This document shows positions 21,430 to 31,131 of a DNA stretch of 64,000 bases, one piece after another; position 1 is the stretch's first letter, and every line of letters starts with the position of its first letter. The notes below the pieces were generated by a model that was given only the letters and a program-made list of their open reading frames with translations, did not search any database and was not told the origin of the DNA. The stretch is from Dermanyssus gallinae (Eukaryota; Arthropoda; Arachnida; Mesostigmata; Dermanyssidae). The translations under genes were made by a program, and so were the position numbers. The stretch is taken from positions 166,883 through 230,882 of the forward strand of contig QVRM01005238.1 in the NCBI GenBank assembly GCA_003439945.1. The letters are read 5' to 3'.

Positions 21430-23570
21430 CTGAATACAGCTGTCGATCATCTTCCATTCATTCTTATGTTATCTCAACATGCGGCGCGAAAAATGTTGAA
21501 TGGAAAACGTCCACTCACTGATCGATCGACCCATTGTTGATGAACTTCCCTGTGGAAACCAGCGCCCGCCCTCTCGGCGGGTTGGTGGGTGTGCTCAGTC
21601 TAAAAGTCCGCAGTCAGCTTGCGTCGAATAATATGTATATATAAATTCAATGATTGCAATAGATAGATTTTGATTCAAGTTGATATAACAAACGACACAT
21701 ATTTTTGTCCCGTTAGGTCACGTGACGACGCCGTGCGAACAGAAAACTGGAGTATGCCCGCGAACGTAAAAGCTAGAATACATTTGATAGCGTACCTTAC
21801 ATATATGAACTCAAGAGCCATCGCCATTGCGTGTTTAAATGAGCATTACGTGTGACTGAAGAATTCAAGATTTAATCAGGGAATATGTGATAAGCTCAAA
21901 TGCGTCTTTCCGACATTTCAGTTAGACATTTATTAGGTGTAGCCCATTTTTCTTTAATGTTCTTCTGACAGCCAGAGTCTTAAGTGCTTTACAAGATATT
22001 TGCAATAACTGTCCATTTCTCCTTCTTCTGTAACGATTCGCTCAATTCTTTAAGCTAATCAAGGCGTGGCACTTTCTGGGATACTTTGGCGATTAGCCAT
22101 TGAGTACAGTCAGAGACTTGGCAAAACCATCCGTAGTTGATATACTGATAACAGCCTGTGACGGTGCTTTATTAAGAGCTTCTGTTGGCACTAGCCACAT
22201 ACGAACCAGTCCAACCAGTCCACAGAATAATGCGAACGTCAAATGTTGTCCACGTTTCACTTTAAGTGCTACTTGAAATCAAAACTAAAGCGTGTGCCTA
22301 GGTAATTTCTTTTATCTGCTTGCTACCGACGGGTAACTAACAACAGATAACATTGTATATTGTGAACCAGTGTAATACTGGAAAGATATTAACGACATGA
22401 GATGAAGCGTGAAGTTGTGCCGCATAATTATATTTTACTATCCGTAAGCTTGATATGGTACATCAATTAGAACCACATCAACAAGCGTAGAGCCAGCTGT
22501 AGACTCATAAGGAACCCTTAATACGGCAGCAACACATGCGGCTTCCAACCCGATTGCAACCTCCTTTAAGCCTGCACACAGCACAAAATATAATTACAAA
22601 CATAACCATTACAGTAGTAATTATTATCATGATAACTCTTATCATTTTTGTTATGATACCATGAAAACGAAAAGAATAAAGCCCGGGATAATAGAAAACA
22701 ATCGCAACAACAATTATAACTCAAGTGTTGTACGGACAAATGAATCCGCTTCTAGATGACCTTTGCCTTAGTGCGGTACAGTGGGTTTAGAGCACGCCAA
22801 TCTTACTAAACTTATGTGCCGCCTGTGTGGAATCATATTTGGCTCCGATTTTCTTCAGGCTTGGCGTTGTCCTCTTGGAATAGACCGAACAAAATGTTTG
22901 TCTTCAGATCATCCTCGTATATCAAGATCTCTTCAGATTATATACAGCGGATCCATGGATATATGGGTCACCATACTTGGTGACAATGCAAAACTCGTTA
23001 AAATTGTATATAAAATAAATCTTTTACAATGTAAGGGGGAGGGAAGGGGTGAGGGTACAACCCCTACCCATTATGAAGAATGCGCGATCACAGAAGAGCG
23101 AGTTGTTTAATTGAGACAGTGAACATATCGGCGTGTTTGGAAGCTCGAAAAACTGAAATACACTCCATTAGTTTAGTTGTAGCGAAGGAATTCCATATTA
23201 AAAGAGAGGGGTCGTTCAATGCCGCAGATACTGGCCGTACACCAGCCACTTACTTCCCGCTTTTCTTAACATAGAACTCGATGGGAATCAGACATCGGGC
23301 GGAGAGGGCAGTGAAACTGGCTTATGGTATCATGAATCGAACCACCATACAGAATTCACATTTTTCAAATTGAGTATGTTTTGTTCGCGCAATGGCAAAC
23401 GCAATTTGAGGTATGAATTGAACGCGAACGCTCAAATATTAGACGTCGCATATGACGTTTACGAACTTACTCAGTACGACTATTTCTCTTCGGCTTTCGT
23501 TTGAATTTTCCTCAACACCGTAATCATAATTTAGTAAAACTATATAGCACTATATACATCACTACAACGA
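21430..23570. other. No gene seen
   Basis: AT-rich unique sequence of about 2.1 kb. The longest frame (22781-23110, 109 codons) has no recognisable domain. Confidence 0.5.
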
Positions 23571-23572
23571 AG

Positions 23573-23690
23573 ATCTCCGCACTCCCTCTTTCTCTCTCGG
23601 AACGGCAGAACAACAAACAGTAAGGTTTAACCTTAACATAAACCATCTTGTATATGCTCTCTTTGAGTGAAATGCAACACACATAATTAA
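23573..23690 (+). mobile_element. LINE 3' fragment related to the 49-51 kb copy
   Basis: AAGATCTCCGCACTCCCTC, then GGAACGGCAGAACAACA and TTAACATAAA match the block just after the coding end of the LINE copy at 49.45-51.31 kb (51150-51230). Downstream TTTGAGTGAAAT resembles the AGTGAAATAAAT 3' UTR motif shared by the family. Boundaries are approximate and no coding part remains. Confidence 0.55.
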
Positions 23691-23859
23691 CTGATCGATT
23701 GGTATAGCATTATTATGTCGTCGTGATCTCGCGTTCCCTATTGAGAGAGAGAGCTATTAGAGAACGTCACTGGCAGAAGAGCTTAGAGCCACGCTGTTGT
23801 TAGAGCTTAGTTTATGCTTGGACACCGTGGACAGTCGACGAATGAACCAACGACAATAA

Positions 23860-23960
23860 GAGCAAGAACAACAACAATAACAACAACAACAACAACAAGA
23901 CCAGTCACAACAACACTAACCACAACAAGGGAAGTCACAGCAACAACAACAGCTCGAATA
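23860..23960. repeat. (AAC)n microsatellite, interrupted
   Basis: AAC triplets, mainly 23866-23900 and 23935-23952, with ACC and AGG interruptions. Confidence 0.8.
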
Positions 23961-24074
23961 GACCAAAAGACGGTAGTTGCAGAACATCAGCAGCAGCGGC
24001 AGCAGATTGTGCCAGACTACGTGTGCTAAGTGAGTATACGTCCGCGACGTAGCCAACCCGACAAGAAATGAATG

Positions 24075-24225
24075 GAGGAGAAGGAGAAGGAGGAGATGAT
24101 GATGATGATGCTGATTAGAATGATGATGATGATGAGGATGATAATGCTGATGATGTTGTTGTTGCTGCTGATGAAGGAGATAGATGGTGATAATAATGAT
24201 GGTGGTGGTGGTGGTGGTGCTACCC
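24075..24225. repeat. (GAG)(GAT)(GCT)(GGT) triplet cluster
   Basis: AGGAGAAGGAGAAGG, then GATGATGATG blocks at 24094-24155, GTT/GCT triplets and GGT triplets at 24200-24220. Confidence 0.8.
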
Positions 24226-24287
24226 TGAGGAGGTCGCTGGTAGGGTCGTGCGAAGTTGCCCGACGCTTTTTTCCCATCAAGTTCCAT

Positions 24288-24375
24288 CGTTGTCGTCGTC
24301 GTCGTCTTTGTCGTCGTGGTTGTTCCTGTTGTTGTTATTATTATTGCTGTGTTGTTGTTGTTGTCGTTGTCGCTA
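24288..24375. repeat. (GTC)n/(GTT)n tract
   Basis: GTCGTCGTCGTCGTC followed by interrupted GTT triplets up to about 24370. Confidence 0.8.
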
Positions 24376-24427
24376 TCGTTGATAGTGGAATTGCTCGTGC
24401 TGTCAACGGTGACCACGGCAAAGAGCG

Positions 24428-24430
<3 letters not shown>

Positions 24431-24462
<32 letters not shown>

Positions 24463-24472
24463 GAGAGAGCGA
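24431..24472. repeat. (GA)n microsatellite
   Basis: AGAGAG run of about 26 bp, a single AAC interruption, then a further GAGAGAG. Confidence 0.9.
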
Positions 24473-24585
24473 TCATCAACATGTCGCCAACAAACTACGA
24501 GACACTTAGGGCAGTGCGGCCCGCCGGCCAACCGGCTTGACTGCAGAAGTGTACTACCACAACGAGTTGTCACTTGTGCTACAAT

Positions 24586-24657
24586 AGCAGCAGCAGCAGC
24601 AGCAACGGCAGCAACAATAACAGCAACAACTCTAGCTGCTGCTGCTGCTGTTGCTGT
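24586..24657. repeat. (AGC)n / (GCT)n inverted repeat
   Basis: Six AGC triplets (24586-24604) and seven GCT-type triplets (24634-24656), separated by about 30 nt of AAC-rich sequence. The arms are complementary and can form a CAG/CTG hairpin. Confidence 0.8.
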
Positions 24658-24924
24658 ATCTGCGACAACTACAGGTACTATTTGGCTGTTCTGTTATACC
24701 AGCTTTAGGCTGCTCGCGGTGGCGCTGCTGAAGTCATTGCCGCCGCCGCCGCCGCCGACGACGAAGACGAAGACTTACTCCTTAACTTGTATGGCGCACC
24801 AGTCCATCTATCCAGCTAGCTTTCCGCAGCTTCCTAATGCAGCCGACCGGTAAATAGGCAACAAACAGCACCCCCATTCCCTTCGCCCGTCGCTTACACC
24901 TCACCCCGCCCCCTAGGAGGGCGC

Positions 24925-25005
24925 GCTCTCTCTCTCCCCCCCCCCCCCTCTTCCTCGATAGCTCACTTTGCCTCTATAGCTCATTTTCTCTCTCTCTTTC
25001 CCTGT
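24925..25005. repeat. (CT)n and C-run tract
   Basis: CTCTCTCTCT followed by a run of 11-12 C, then further CT dinucleotides at 24988-25000. Confidence 0.8.
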
Positions 25006-25149
25006 GTCTAGCGAGCGGTCGCTGACTTCCCCCTCTCCTTTCATAGATGACGGCTCTCCTCATTCGCTCTGTGTTGAATCTGTTTTTCCTTTATCTGTCT
25101 GGTGTCCACCTATCTCCTCTTCCGTCCGAGTAAAGGTTCTTCCTCAAGA

Positions 25150-25260
25150 CGTTGTTGTTGTTCTTGTTGTTGTTGCTGCTGCTGCTGCTGTTGTTGATGC
25201 TGATGTTGTTGTTGGTGTTGTTGCTGCTGTTGTTGTAGTTGTTGTTGTTGTTGTTGGTTG
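25150..25260. repeat. (GTT)/(GCT) interrupted tract
   Basis: GTTGTTGTTGTTCTTGTTG, then GCT triplets, then GTT triplets to about 25257. Translation gives only V, A and L runs. Confidence 0.8.
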
Positions 25261-25336
25261 CGGTCTAGTGACGACGACAACCCCTCAGAGCTGTGTTGAC
25301 AGCTCTTTTAGTAGACGCGCCCCCGCTACAATTAGT

Positions 25337-25437
25337 AGTTACTACCTACTTTTTTTTTTTTATATTAGGGTATTATTCATATAACCATATTCCAGCGGTA
25401 CACTTTCGTTTTACATCACTGAAAGTTACTACCTACT
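25337..25437 (-). mobile_element. 73-bp poly-A retroposed insertion with 14-bp TSD
   Basis: The 14-mer AGTTACTACCTACT occurs at 25337-25350 and again at 25424-25437. The 73 bp between start with a T run (12 T counting the last TSD base) and hold a short unique sequence. Read on the minus strand this is a 60-nt body followed by poly-A inside a target-site duplication, the signature of LINE-machinery retroposition. The body matches no other family that I could recognise in the window. It may be a very short 5'-truncated LINE, SINE or mRNA 3' end. Confidence 0.75.
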
Positions 25438-25637
25438 ACCAACACTACTACTACGATACCCTCTACGAGTACTGTTCCGGCTCTGGGCATTTGGGCAGTG
25501 AGGTGCAGAGATGCTGGAGCAGGAGTTGCTGTGGTGGCCGCGGGACAGCTGCGAGACGAGACTGTTGCGATGACGAGATCGTATTGGCCCGCCCTGGAAC
25601 GACAACCCCCACCAGCAAAGATTGGGGTTGAGGCAGC

Positions 25638-25654
25638 GGGGGGGGGGGGGGGGG
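25638..25654 (+). repeat. Poly-G tract (G17)
   Basis: Seventeen consecutive G; the second long G run in the window. Confidence 0.9.
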
Positions 25655-25827
25655 AGGGTCCACGACGACAATACCGACAACAAAGTCTCCGCGTGACTGC
25701 GCGACGACATTTCGCCCTTTTAACAGCTCAGTCCAGACAGGTTAGCTGTTACCGCCAGCATCTTCTCCCACCACTCGACATGCTTGGCTGGCTGTGGATT
25801 CGACGCAGCCTAGGAAAGACACCGACG

Positions 25828-25895
25828 ACAACGACAACGACAACAGCAACAACAACAACAACAGCAACAACAACAACAACAAGAATCGCAACAAC
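25828..25895. repeat. (AAC)n with CGA interruptions
   Basis: ACGACAACGACAACGACAACAGC then AAC triplets. Confidence 0.85.
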
Positions 25896-26049
25896 GACAA
25901 AACCATAGATAGACAGACAGATATACCACTGGCGGCAAGGTTCCGCCGGTGTCTGTTGACGTCGAAGAAAACCGTTGTTAACTGACCGTTGTTGAGTTGT
26001 CATACCGTTGATCGCAGTTGTCGGCCGATGTTGTAGCTGCTGAAGAAAA

Positions 26050-26220
26050 TGTCCGCCACAACAATAGCAGTGAAAGACGTGATAACAACAACATATTGGC
26101 TATAACAACAAACCAATAATAGGCAAACATCAACGACGGACGGAACGACGACGAAAACGACAACAACAGCAGCAGCGAAGCAATAACCACAAAAAACAAC
26201 AACAACAGTTAACGGCAACA
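26050..26220. repeat. AAC-rich interrupted tract
   Basis: Scattered AACAAC and AACGAC blocks. Minus-strand frames are Leu/Val-rich artefacts. Confidence 0.55.
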
Positions 26221-26269
26221 ATGATGCTATTTAAATCAGTCTCCATTCACCCCGTAAATCTGAAGCAGA

Positions 26270-26490
26270 GAAGGGAATATTCGAAGTATGAGAGAAGAGA
26301 GAGGAGAATAGTATATAAAATGATTGATAGAAGGGTATAAGGCGTAGAGAGATAAAATAGAGGAAAGAGAAAAAGTATATATGAGAGAGATAGAAAAAAT
26401 AAGAGATGATATTATATATATAAATGATATAGATATATGATATATATTTATTTATATAATATATTATATATAATATATATATATTATACT
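26270..26490. repeat. GAGA-rich then (TA)n low-complexity zone
   Basis: AGAGAAGAGAGAGG-type purine sequence to about 26400, then TA-rich sequence to 26490 with several ATATATATA blocks. Confidence 0.75.
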
Positions 26491-26588
26491 CTGACCTTTG
26501 TAGATACCCATATCATCTTTCTGCAAAATGGGGCTCATAGTATAACAGTTATCATTTCCATTTGCTCGACTGACGTGTTATACGCGTC

Positions 26589-26805
26589 TAGGTACAAACC
26601 GAGCGTCGAGCCCGGTGGCGTGGTGGCTTAAGTCTGCGTTTCGCAACCGGAGGAGACACATAGCAGGTGCGCGGGTTTGAGCCCCACCGTTGCACATTTG
26701 TATTTAGGGGGCATGTCCGTCTATGAAGCAATGTGAAAAACAGTTCCGTGGACGTTAAATCTTGGCTGAGGGCCAGCCCGAGAATGTTTTAGGTACAAAC
26801 CGAGC
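26589..26805 (+). mobile_element. SINE-A copy 2 with 16-bp TSD
   Basis: The 16-mer TAGGTACAAACCGAGC flanks the element at 26589-26604 and 26790-26805, so the body is 26605-26789 (185 bp). The 5' part looks tRNA-derived: a box A-like TGGCTTAAGTC at 26624-26634 and a box B-like GGTTTGAGCCC at 26674-26684. A non-tRNA body follows (CCGTTGCACATTTG, then GGACGTTAAATCTTGGCTGA) and the tail is CCAGCCCGAGAATGTTT. A functional copy would be made by RNA polymerase III from the internal promoter and mobilised by a LINE. The exact TSD shows true retroposition. Three other copies lie at 5641-5820, 43962-44146 and 60661-60870. Confidence 0.9.
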
Positions 26806-26879
26806 ATACTCTTTGTTTTCGACAACACCGACTTCTAGCACACGTAAGAACACGGTTTCATCGCTTGTCACATCTGAAA

Positions 26880-27145
26880 GACGCCAAGCTAACAGCTGGC
26901 TAGTATCATGGTCGCTGTAAGCGCCAAGGTGCCTTGAAGCATTGTTCCTTCCATCCGCAAGGAGAGTTCAACCACTCTGGATAATTGTTCAACTTTATTT
27001 TGTACTGGTTGAAAGGACGTCATACATGAGCGCCCAATGAATGACGCAGACCACCACCACCGCAACAGCTCAACTTTATGACGTTCTAAGTCGCCATTAG
27101 GTTGCTCAATGGCAAAGGTCTGCATGCTCTGTCTACTTAGTTTAA
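26880..27145. other. No gene seen
   Basis: Unique sequence between a SINE and a TA tract. Confidence 0.35.
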
Positions 27146-27147
27146 TG

Positions 27148-27151
<4 letters not shown>

Positions 27152-27221
<70 letters not shown>
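27152..27221. repeat. (TA)n microsatellite
   Basis: TA run of about 70 bp with one C interruption at 27202. Confidence 0.95.
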
Positions 27222-27224
27222 CAG

Positions 27225-27695
27225 CTCTCTGCTTACCATATTGCTTGCGGCATAAATTTGCCCGTGTAATTATAGTTATTTGGTTTGTTAGAGCTGGTCC
27301 AGCCAGATCTACCAACTGAATAGCTTTGTGAACGTACAGCGTGTCTTGTTCATCTGCGAACCTAAACCATAACTTTAAATAATCAGCATGTACTTTGCAC
27401 ACAACAGGAATACCTTCAGACAAATTTGTCAAATTATAGCAGCATATATAAATAGAATACAGCAATGGGTTGCAGAAGACTAGAGTATTGAGAAACTCCC
27501 GTTAGTGTCTTTGTCATTTCATTTTGTCATTCAGCTTATTGACCACAACATTGATAGTTACAAGCAATCTACATATACATATATATACATAATGTATCAT
27601 ATTGAAAATAAACGTCTATAGTACGAAGATAGAACTTGAAAAAAGACAAAATCTACATGTACATGTACAATTCATTGTTGTTGAAGAATTCATAC
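27225..27695. other. No gene seen
   Basis: AT-rich unique sequence with short TACATATATACAT motifs near 27575 and a small palindrome, TACATGTACATGTA, at 27655-27668. Confidence 0.4.
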
Positions 27696-27699
27696 GTTC

Positions 27700-28340
27700 T
27701 TGCAGTGACTATGCGTCGATTGACGGGCATCGTATCAAGTGGTAGCGGTTGATGTTACATTCTCGACAAATTGTGCTCCCTTCATACATATATAATAGTA
27801 ATCACTTTGCCAGGTTATCCTACACAACACCGTCCAAGTTGTTTGTAGAGCGATTTATCCGTGAAAAACACTGCGTATATTATTTTCCCTTGAGGATGTC
27901 GTTCGTTTACGTGATCAAGTACTTCAGAGCATCTACCGTTGAGCGTTTTTATAGAAATCCGTAATGTTTGGTCGGCAGTACATCGATTGCGCACTCGTAG
28001 AGCCTCGAAGCAATGAGTGAAGTGAGCACTTTATATATCACGCCTATTAACGAAATGTCTTAGTATGACATAGGGTCCGTAGCCTTTTCTTTACTCTTAC
28101 ATATAGGCTGTAGGTAGCTCTTCCTCCACTTATCTGGTACTTTATTTTCGCGTAGGCACATATTGTAAAGGCTCGTTAATGGGAAGCATAACCTACTTAT
28201 GTTGCCGTTTAAGTAGTCGTACACGAGTTGGGATGGCTCCGATGCCCTGTTATTCTGCTTTGACACAGCTTACTTCGTCTTTCGCAAAAAGGGATGAACT
28301 AGGTCTCTCCTTGGGAGGGCCGTCTCGTTAAGGTTTGTGA
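27700..28340 (-). pseudogene. Non-LTR reverse transcriptase relic (second LINE lineage)
   Basis: The clearest piece is a 68-codon minus-strand frame at 28060-28266 reading ...VYDYLNGNISRLCFPLTSLYN, then RENKVPDKWRKSYLQPICK. This is the standard start of a non-LTR RT domain (leucine-rich helix, VP-x-W-K, P-I-x-K). The frame continues past a stop as YxDISLIGVIYKVLTSLIA, matching the YRPISL...K motif, then HYGF...KRSTVDALKYL, matching QFGF...RSTxDAL. At least two in-frame stops and probable frameshifts break it, so it is dead. It differs from the 31-kb family, whose copies lack exactly this YRPISL region. The VP-x-W-K style is Jockey/CR1-like, but I cannot fix the clade. Catalytic FxDxxxAFD and YADD are not recognisable downstream. 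Confidence 0.7.
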
Positions 28341-28700
28341 ATTCCATTCTATGTCATGAATTAGTAGATTACATGTGGACAGGCGTGCCGGTTTATAAGT
28401 AGTATGCTTTGTGGTGTGCTTGCATTCATGATGAAACCAGGGTTTGTGCAACTAAGGCTTTCTTCCCGCCTGGCTGCTTGGGAGATTACCCATCTAAGAT
28501 TACTCTCTGTGTTGTTAATGTTACCCGCATATTGCGGTGACTCAAGGGTTCGCTCTACTCCGTTTGGTTTAATGTTCGGCTGAGCTGTTGCTGGTCTTCG
28601 GTTGTATTATGGGCTTCGGGTCGTAATAGGTCGAAGGTTACTTTGTAATGCTTACGATGTGCTGCAGCTATGGATCTAAAATTGCGGATTATTGCTCCTG
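28340..28700 (-). pseudogene. Possible upstream continuation of the 28-kb LINE relic
   Basis: On the minus strand, 53 codons are open before the first stop (for example AHRKHYKVTFDLLRPEAHN). This may be the linker upstream of the RT domain in the relic at 27700-28340. The link is positional only; I see no endonuclease motif. Confidence 0.3.
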
Positions 28701-28940
28701 GCTAGCGGCTCGTAAATGATGCAGCATCATCTGGACATTGCCTTTGATTTTAAAGAATCGATTTCTACATAGATTATTGAATAACGTACATGTATATTTT
28801 ATATTTACTTGTTTGTTCGAAAACGTATTTTAAATTTGGAAATACTGGATTGCACAATTGTGCATAATGTGTCCTTGTGGCATCAAACCCACCACTCATG
28901 ACGTCAGGGTTACAAAATATCTCCACTACACCGTCATATC

Positions 28941-28990
28941 TATATATATATATATATATATATTTATATGTGTATATAAATATATATAGC
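28941..28990. repeat. (TA)n microsatellite, interrupted
   Basis: TA run with TTTATATGTGTATATAAATA interruptions. Confidence 0.85.
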
Positions 28991-29040
28991 TATTGCAATT
29001 GACACTGTTTATACGGTTGTAAGCACAGTGGGCTGATGAC

Positions 29041-29068
29041 CTAAAAGCACTCTTTGGGGTGCTTTTAG
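29041..29068. repeat. Perfect 10-bp hairpin
   Basis: CTAAAAGCAC (29041-29050) and GTGCTTTTAG (29059-29068) around an 8-nt loop. A second small foldback, AATCC/GGATT, follows at 29073-29088. It does not match the histone 3' stem-loop, and no gene ends here, so its role is unknown. Confidence 0.6.
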
Positions 29069-29094
29069 TTGCAATCCTTTAGAGGATTTGTATC

Positions 29095-30355
29095 TGCGAT
29101 GTTGAGTGCAGTAAACTATGCATTTTGCTTAAGTAACGTAGGTCCGCGTTAAACATTTTGAGCGCATTTTTGCAGGTACCAGCAGTCATTTTCAAACATC
29201 ATGTAAATCACACATTCCAAGGCTGAAACATCGTATGTTTTTCAGCAGCAGAGTACGTAACGCACATTTAGCTCAAGTTCAACTTTATATCAAAAGTACG
29301 TAAGCTACGGAAGCATCGAACTATACTATCTGTCACGCAAGCGGAGAAATAATTTCACACAACTGGCTCCGGCTAAAGGGTGTGAACCTCGGATATTAGC
29401 TGCAATGTGCGTACATGCGGTATTAACACAAAACGCGTAATCCCAATCGTAGGCATTGTCACGCCGCCAGCTTCTACGCCGAATTTGGGTGATGGACGAT
29501 GATTCGAAATAGGGCGATCAACACATCGCCCTTGTAGTACCACCGTCAAGTTGCGTCATTAGCTGTCTGAACTTGTTCAAGCATGGTTCGATTGTGATCA
29601 GTACGTGTGTTTGTGTACTCGCCCTCACCCTCATCTACGCAGCGCAACTCTAGACTACTAGATCTTCGACATGAAATGCGGAACAATGGATTGAACTTAG
29701 GCAAGGGAACGTTCAGACAATCCTGCGAGATTGGGCACGAGTCAAGTGTGAGAATTTCAAGTTTTGCTGTTTCGCAAGCACTTTAGCATGGGGCTTCTCA
29801 TACTCCGAATAAACGAGGCGCGACTTTTTACCAGCGTCTAGCTTGTCTGTCAGAAATCTACGACGTCCACAGTCGACGAGCGCCGCGTAATCATACAACC
29901 CGATATAAGGTTAAGTTTCTCACGACCCCTTTGAGACGTCGAACAACTGTGAAGCATAGTTATTAATTATGTGTGTCTGTATGTGACTTGGTTGGCTTGC
30001 TATAGTCTTGATCATCACGTTAGGCGTTCGTCTCAGTAGAATATTTCGGCATGACCAGTCAAGCGTTTCTCAAAGATGCAAATCTCGATTTAGTAAGAGG
30101 CCTGTAATCTTCAGCAGTATCTTTGGTTCATATATATATCCTAGGTCTTTCTTAGCGTATCAAAAGAAACCACTTGTTAGTCCATGCCTAAGTGCCTCCC
30201 CAAGCCCATAACTTGGGGACCCTGGAGTAATCGCTTCAAGATTAACTAACAGCGACTGTTACGTGGGACTAGAAATCTCTGCGATTAAGTTCCATAGGAT
30301 TCACTTGTTAGCTTCGGAAAGATGCTACCGAATGATGTAGAACGTTTGGATTGCT
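29095..30355. other. No gene seen
   Basis: Unique sequence with short frames only. A 61-codon minus frame at 29713-29898 has balanced composition but no recognisable domain. Confidence 0.45.
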
Positions 30356-30359
30356 ACGT

Positions 30360-30553
30360 GATATATATTTAATATATAATCGGATCAACCCCGGTAAACC
30401 ACTGCCTGAGGGAGGCAAGTCTAGCACCGTGGACGCATTTAGACTTTGAATCTCAATTGATAATCGCCGCAGAAAAAATCGGGAATTAAATCCCTGTTGT
30501 CTGCCCGTAGAGCTGAGTCCGCTACCAATCCGACTAACTCCTTCCTGCAAGGC
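30360..30553 (-). mobile_element. tRNA-like SINE relic (SINE-D)
   Basis: Read on the minus strand, GGAGTTAGTCGGATTGGTAGCG is followed by CTCAGCTCTACGGGCAGAC and GGGATTTAATTCCC. This resembles a tRNA head: box A-like TAGTCGGATTG with one mismatch, and a degenerate box B inside a perfect GGGATT/AATTCCC arm. A non-tRNA body follows and ends in AT-rich sequence near 30360. No second copy was found in the window and no TSD is clear, so a tRNA pseudogene is the alternative. Confidence 0.45.
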
Positions 30554-30559
30554 GCATTA

Positions 30560-30790
30560 GCAGATTGCAGTGCCTTCGGATTGCTTGGGACTGATCAGTT
30601 TAGACTCTAGGACCTGCTCGGTTGAACACCTAAAGGAGCATTTACGGTAATCCCTACTGCTTTTTAAGATATGATGATCCATTTGGGCATATATCAAATC
30701 ATCTGCAAAAATGTCTAGCACTTCAGGACGTTAGCCGTAAATACTTATAGATTTGGGTACGGTCTAGTAAGGCTACTGCTATATCTATAT
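30560..30790. other. No gene seen
   Basis: Unique spacer between two SINE-like elements. Confidence 0.35.
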
Positions 30791-30796
30791 ATATAA

Positions 30797-30988
30797 GGTG
30801 GCTTAGTGGCAAAGCCTTTGCCTTGCATTCGGGAGGACTGGGTTCGAGACCCAGACCGGCCACTCCTAAATTGGTTTGCATGGTTTGCAATTTAGACAAA
30901 ATAAATGCCGGAGTGGAGTAAACTTAGCCATGACATGAAAAATCCGTACACGGGCAATTGCCTTACGGGATTTCTAAAAAAAAAAAAA
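30797..30988 (+). mobile_element. SINE-C, tRNA-derived with poly-A tail
   Basis: The element opens with box A TGGCTTAGTGG (30799-30809), a full match to TRGYNNARNNG. Box B GGTTCGAGACC (30841-30851) matches the consensus except one base, and closes an acceptor-like GGTCTGGGTC arm. A ~110-bp tRNA-unrelated body follows, then a run of 13 A at 30976-30988. This is the best-preserved polymerase III promoter in the window. A single copy is seen here and no clear TSD was found. It is not a tRNA gene, because the 5' and 3' acceptor halves do not pair and the transcript would continue to poly-A. Confidence 0.8.
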
Positions 30989-31115
30989 TCTAATTGTTTC
31001 CGTTCAATTGCGGTAGAATGACTGGATGGGGATGGCCTGCTTGACTCTGATTTGATGGGCCGTGTGTTTGAAGGAAGCTCTTGTATGTACCCTGGTAATT
31101 CTTCATAAAAGCACG

Positions 31116-31131
31116 GCTGTTGTTATTATTA
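31116..31131 (+). repeat. Target-site duplication, LINE 3' side
   Basis: GCTGTTGTTATTATTA, identical to 33513-33528. It fixes the 3' limit of the minus-strand LINE at 31132. Confidence 0.9.

Noticed and set aside
26589..26805. Possible functional tRNA gene in SINE-A
   Set aside because: The halves do not fold to a cloverleaf, the sequence recurs four times with TSDs, and the body extends well past a tRNA.
29041..29068. Bacterial-type terminator or histone stem-loop
   Set aside because: The window is eukaryotic, there is no upstream gene, and the loop and stem do not fit the histone 3' consensus.
30797..30870. Possible functional tRNA gene in SINE-C
   Set aside because: Box A and B are good, but the acceptor stem does not pair, and the unit runs on to a poly-A tail.
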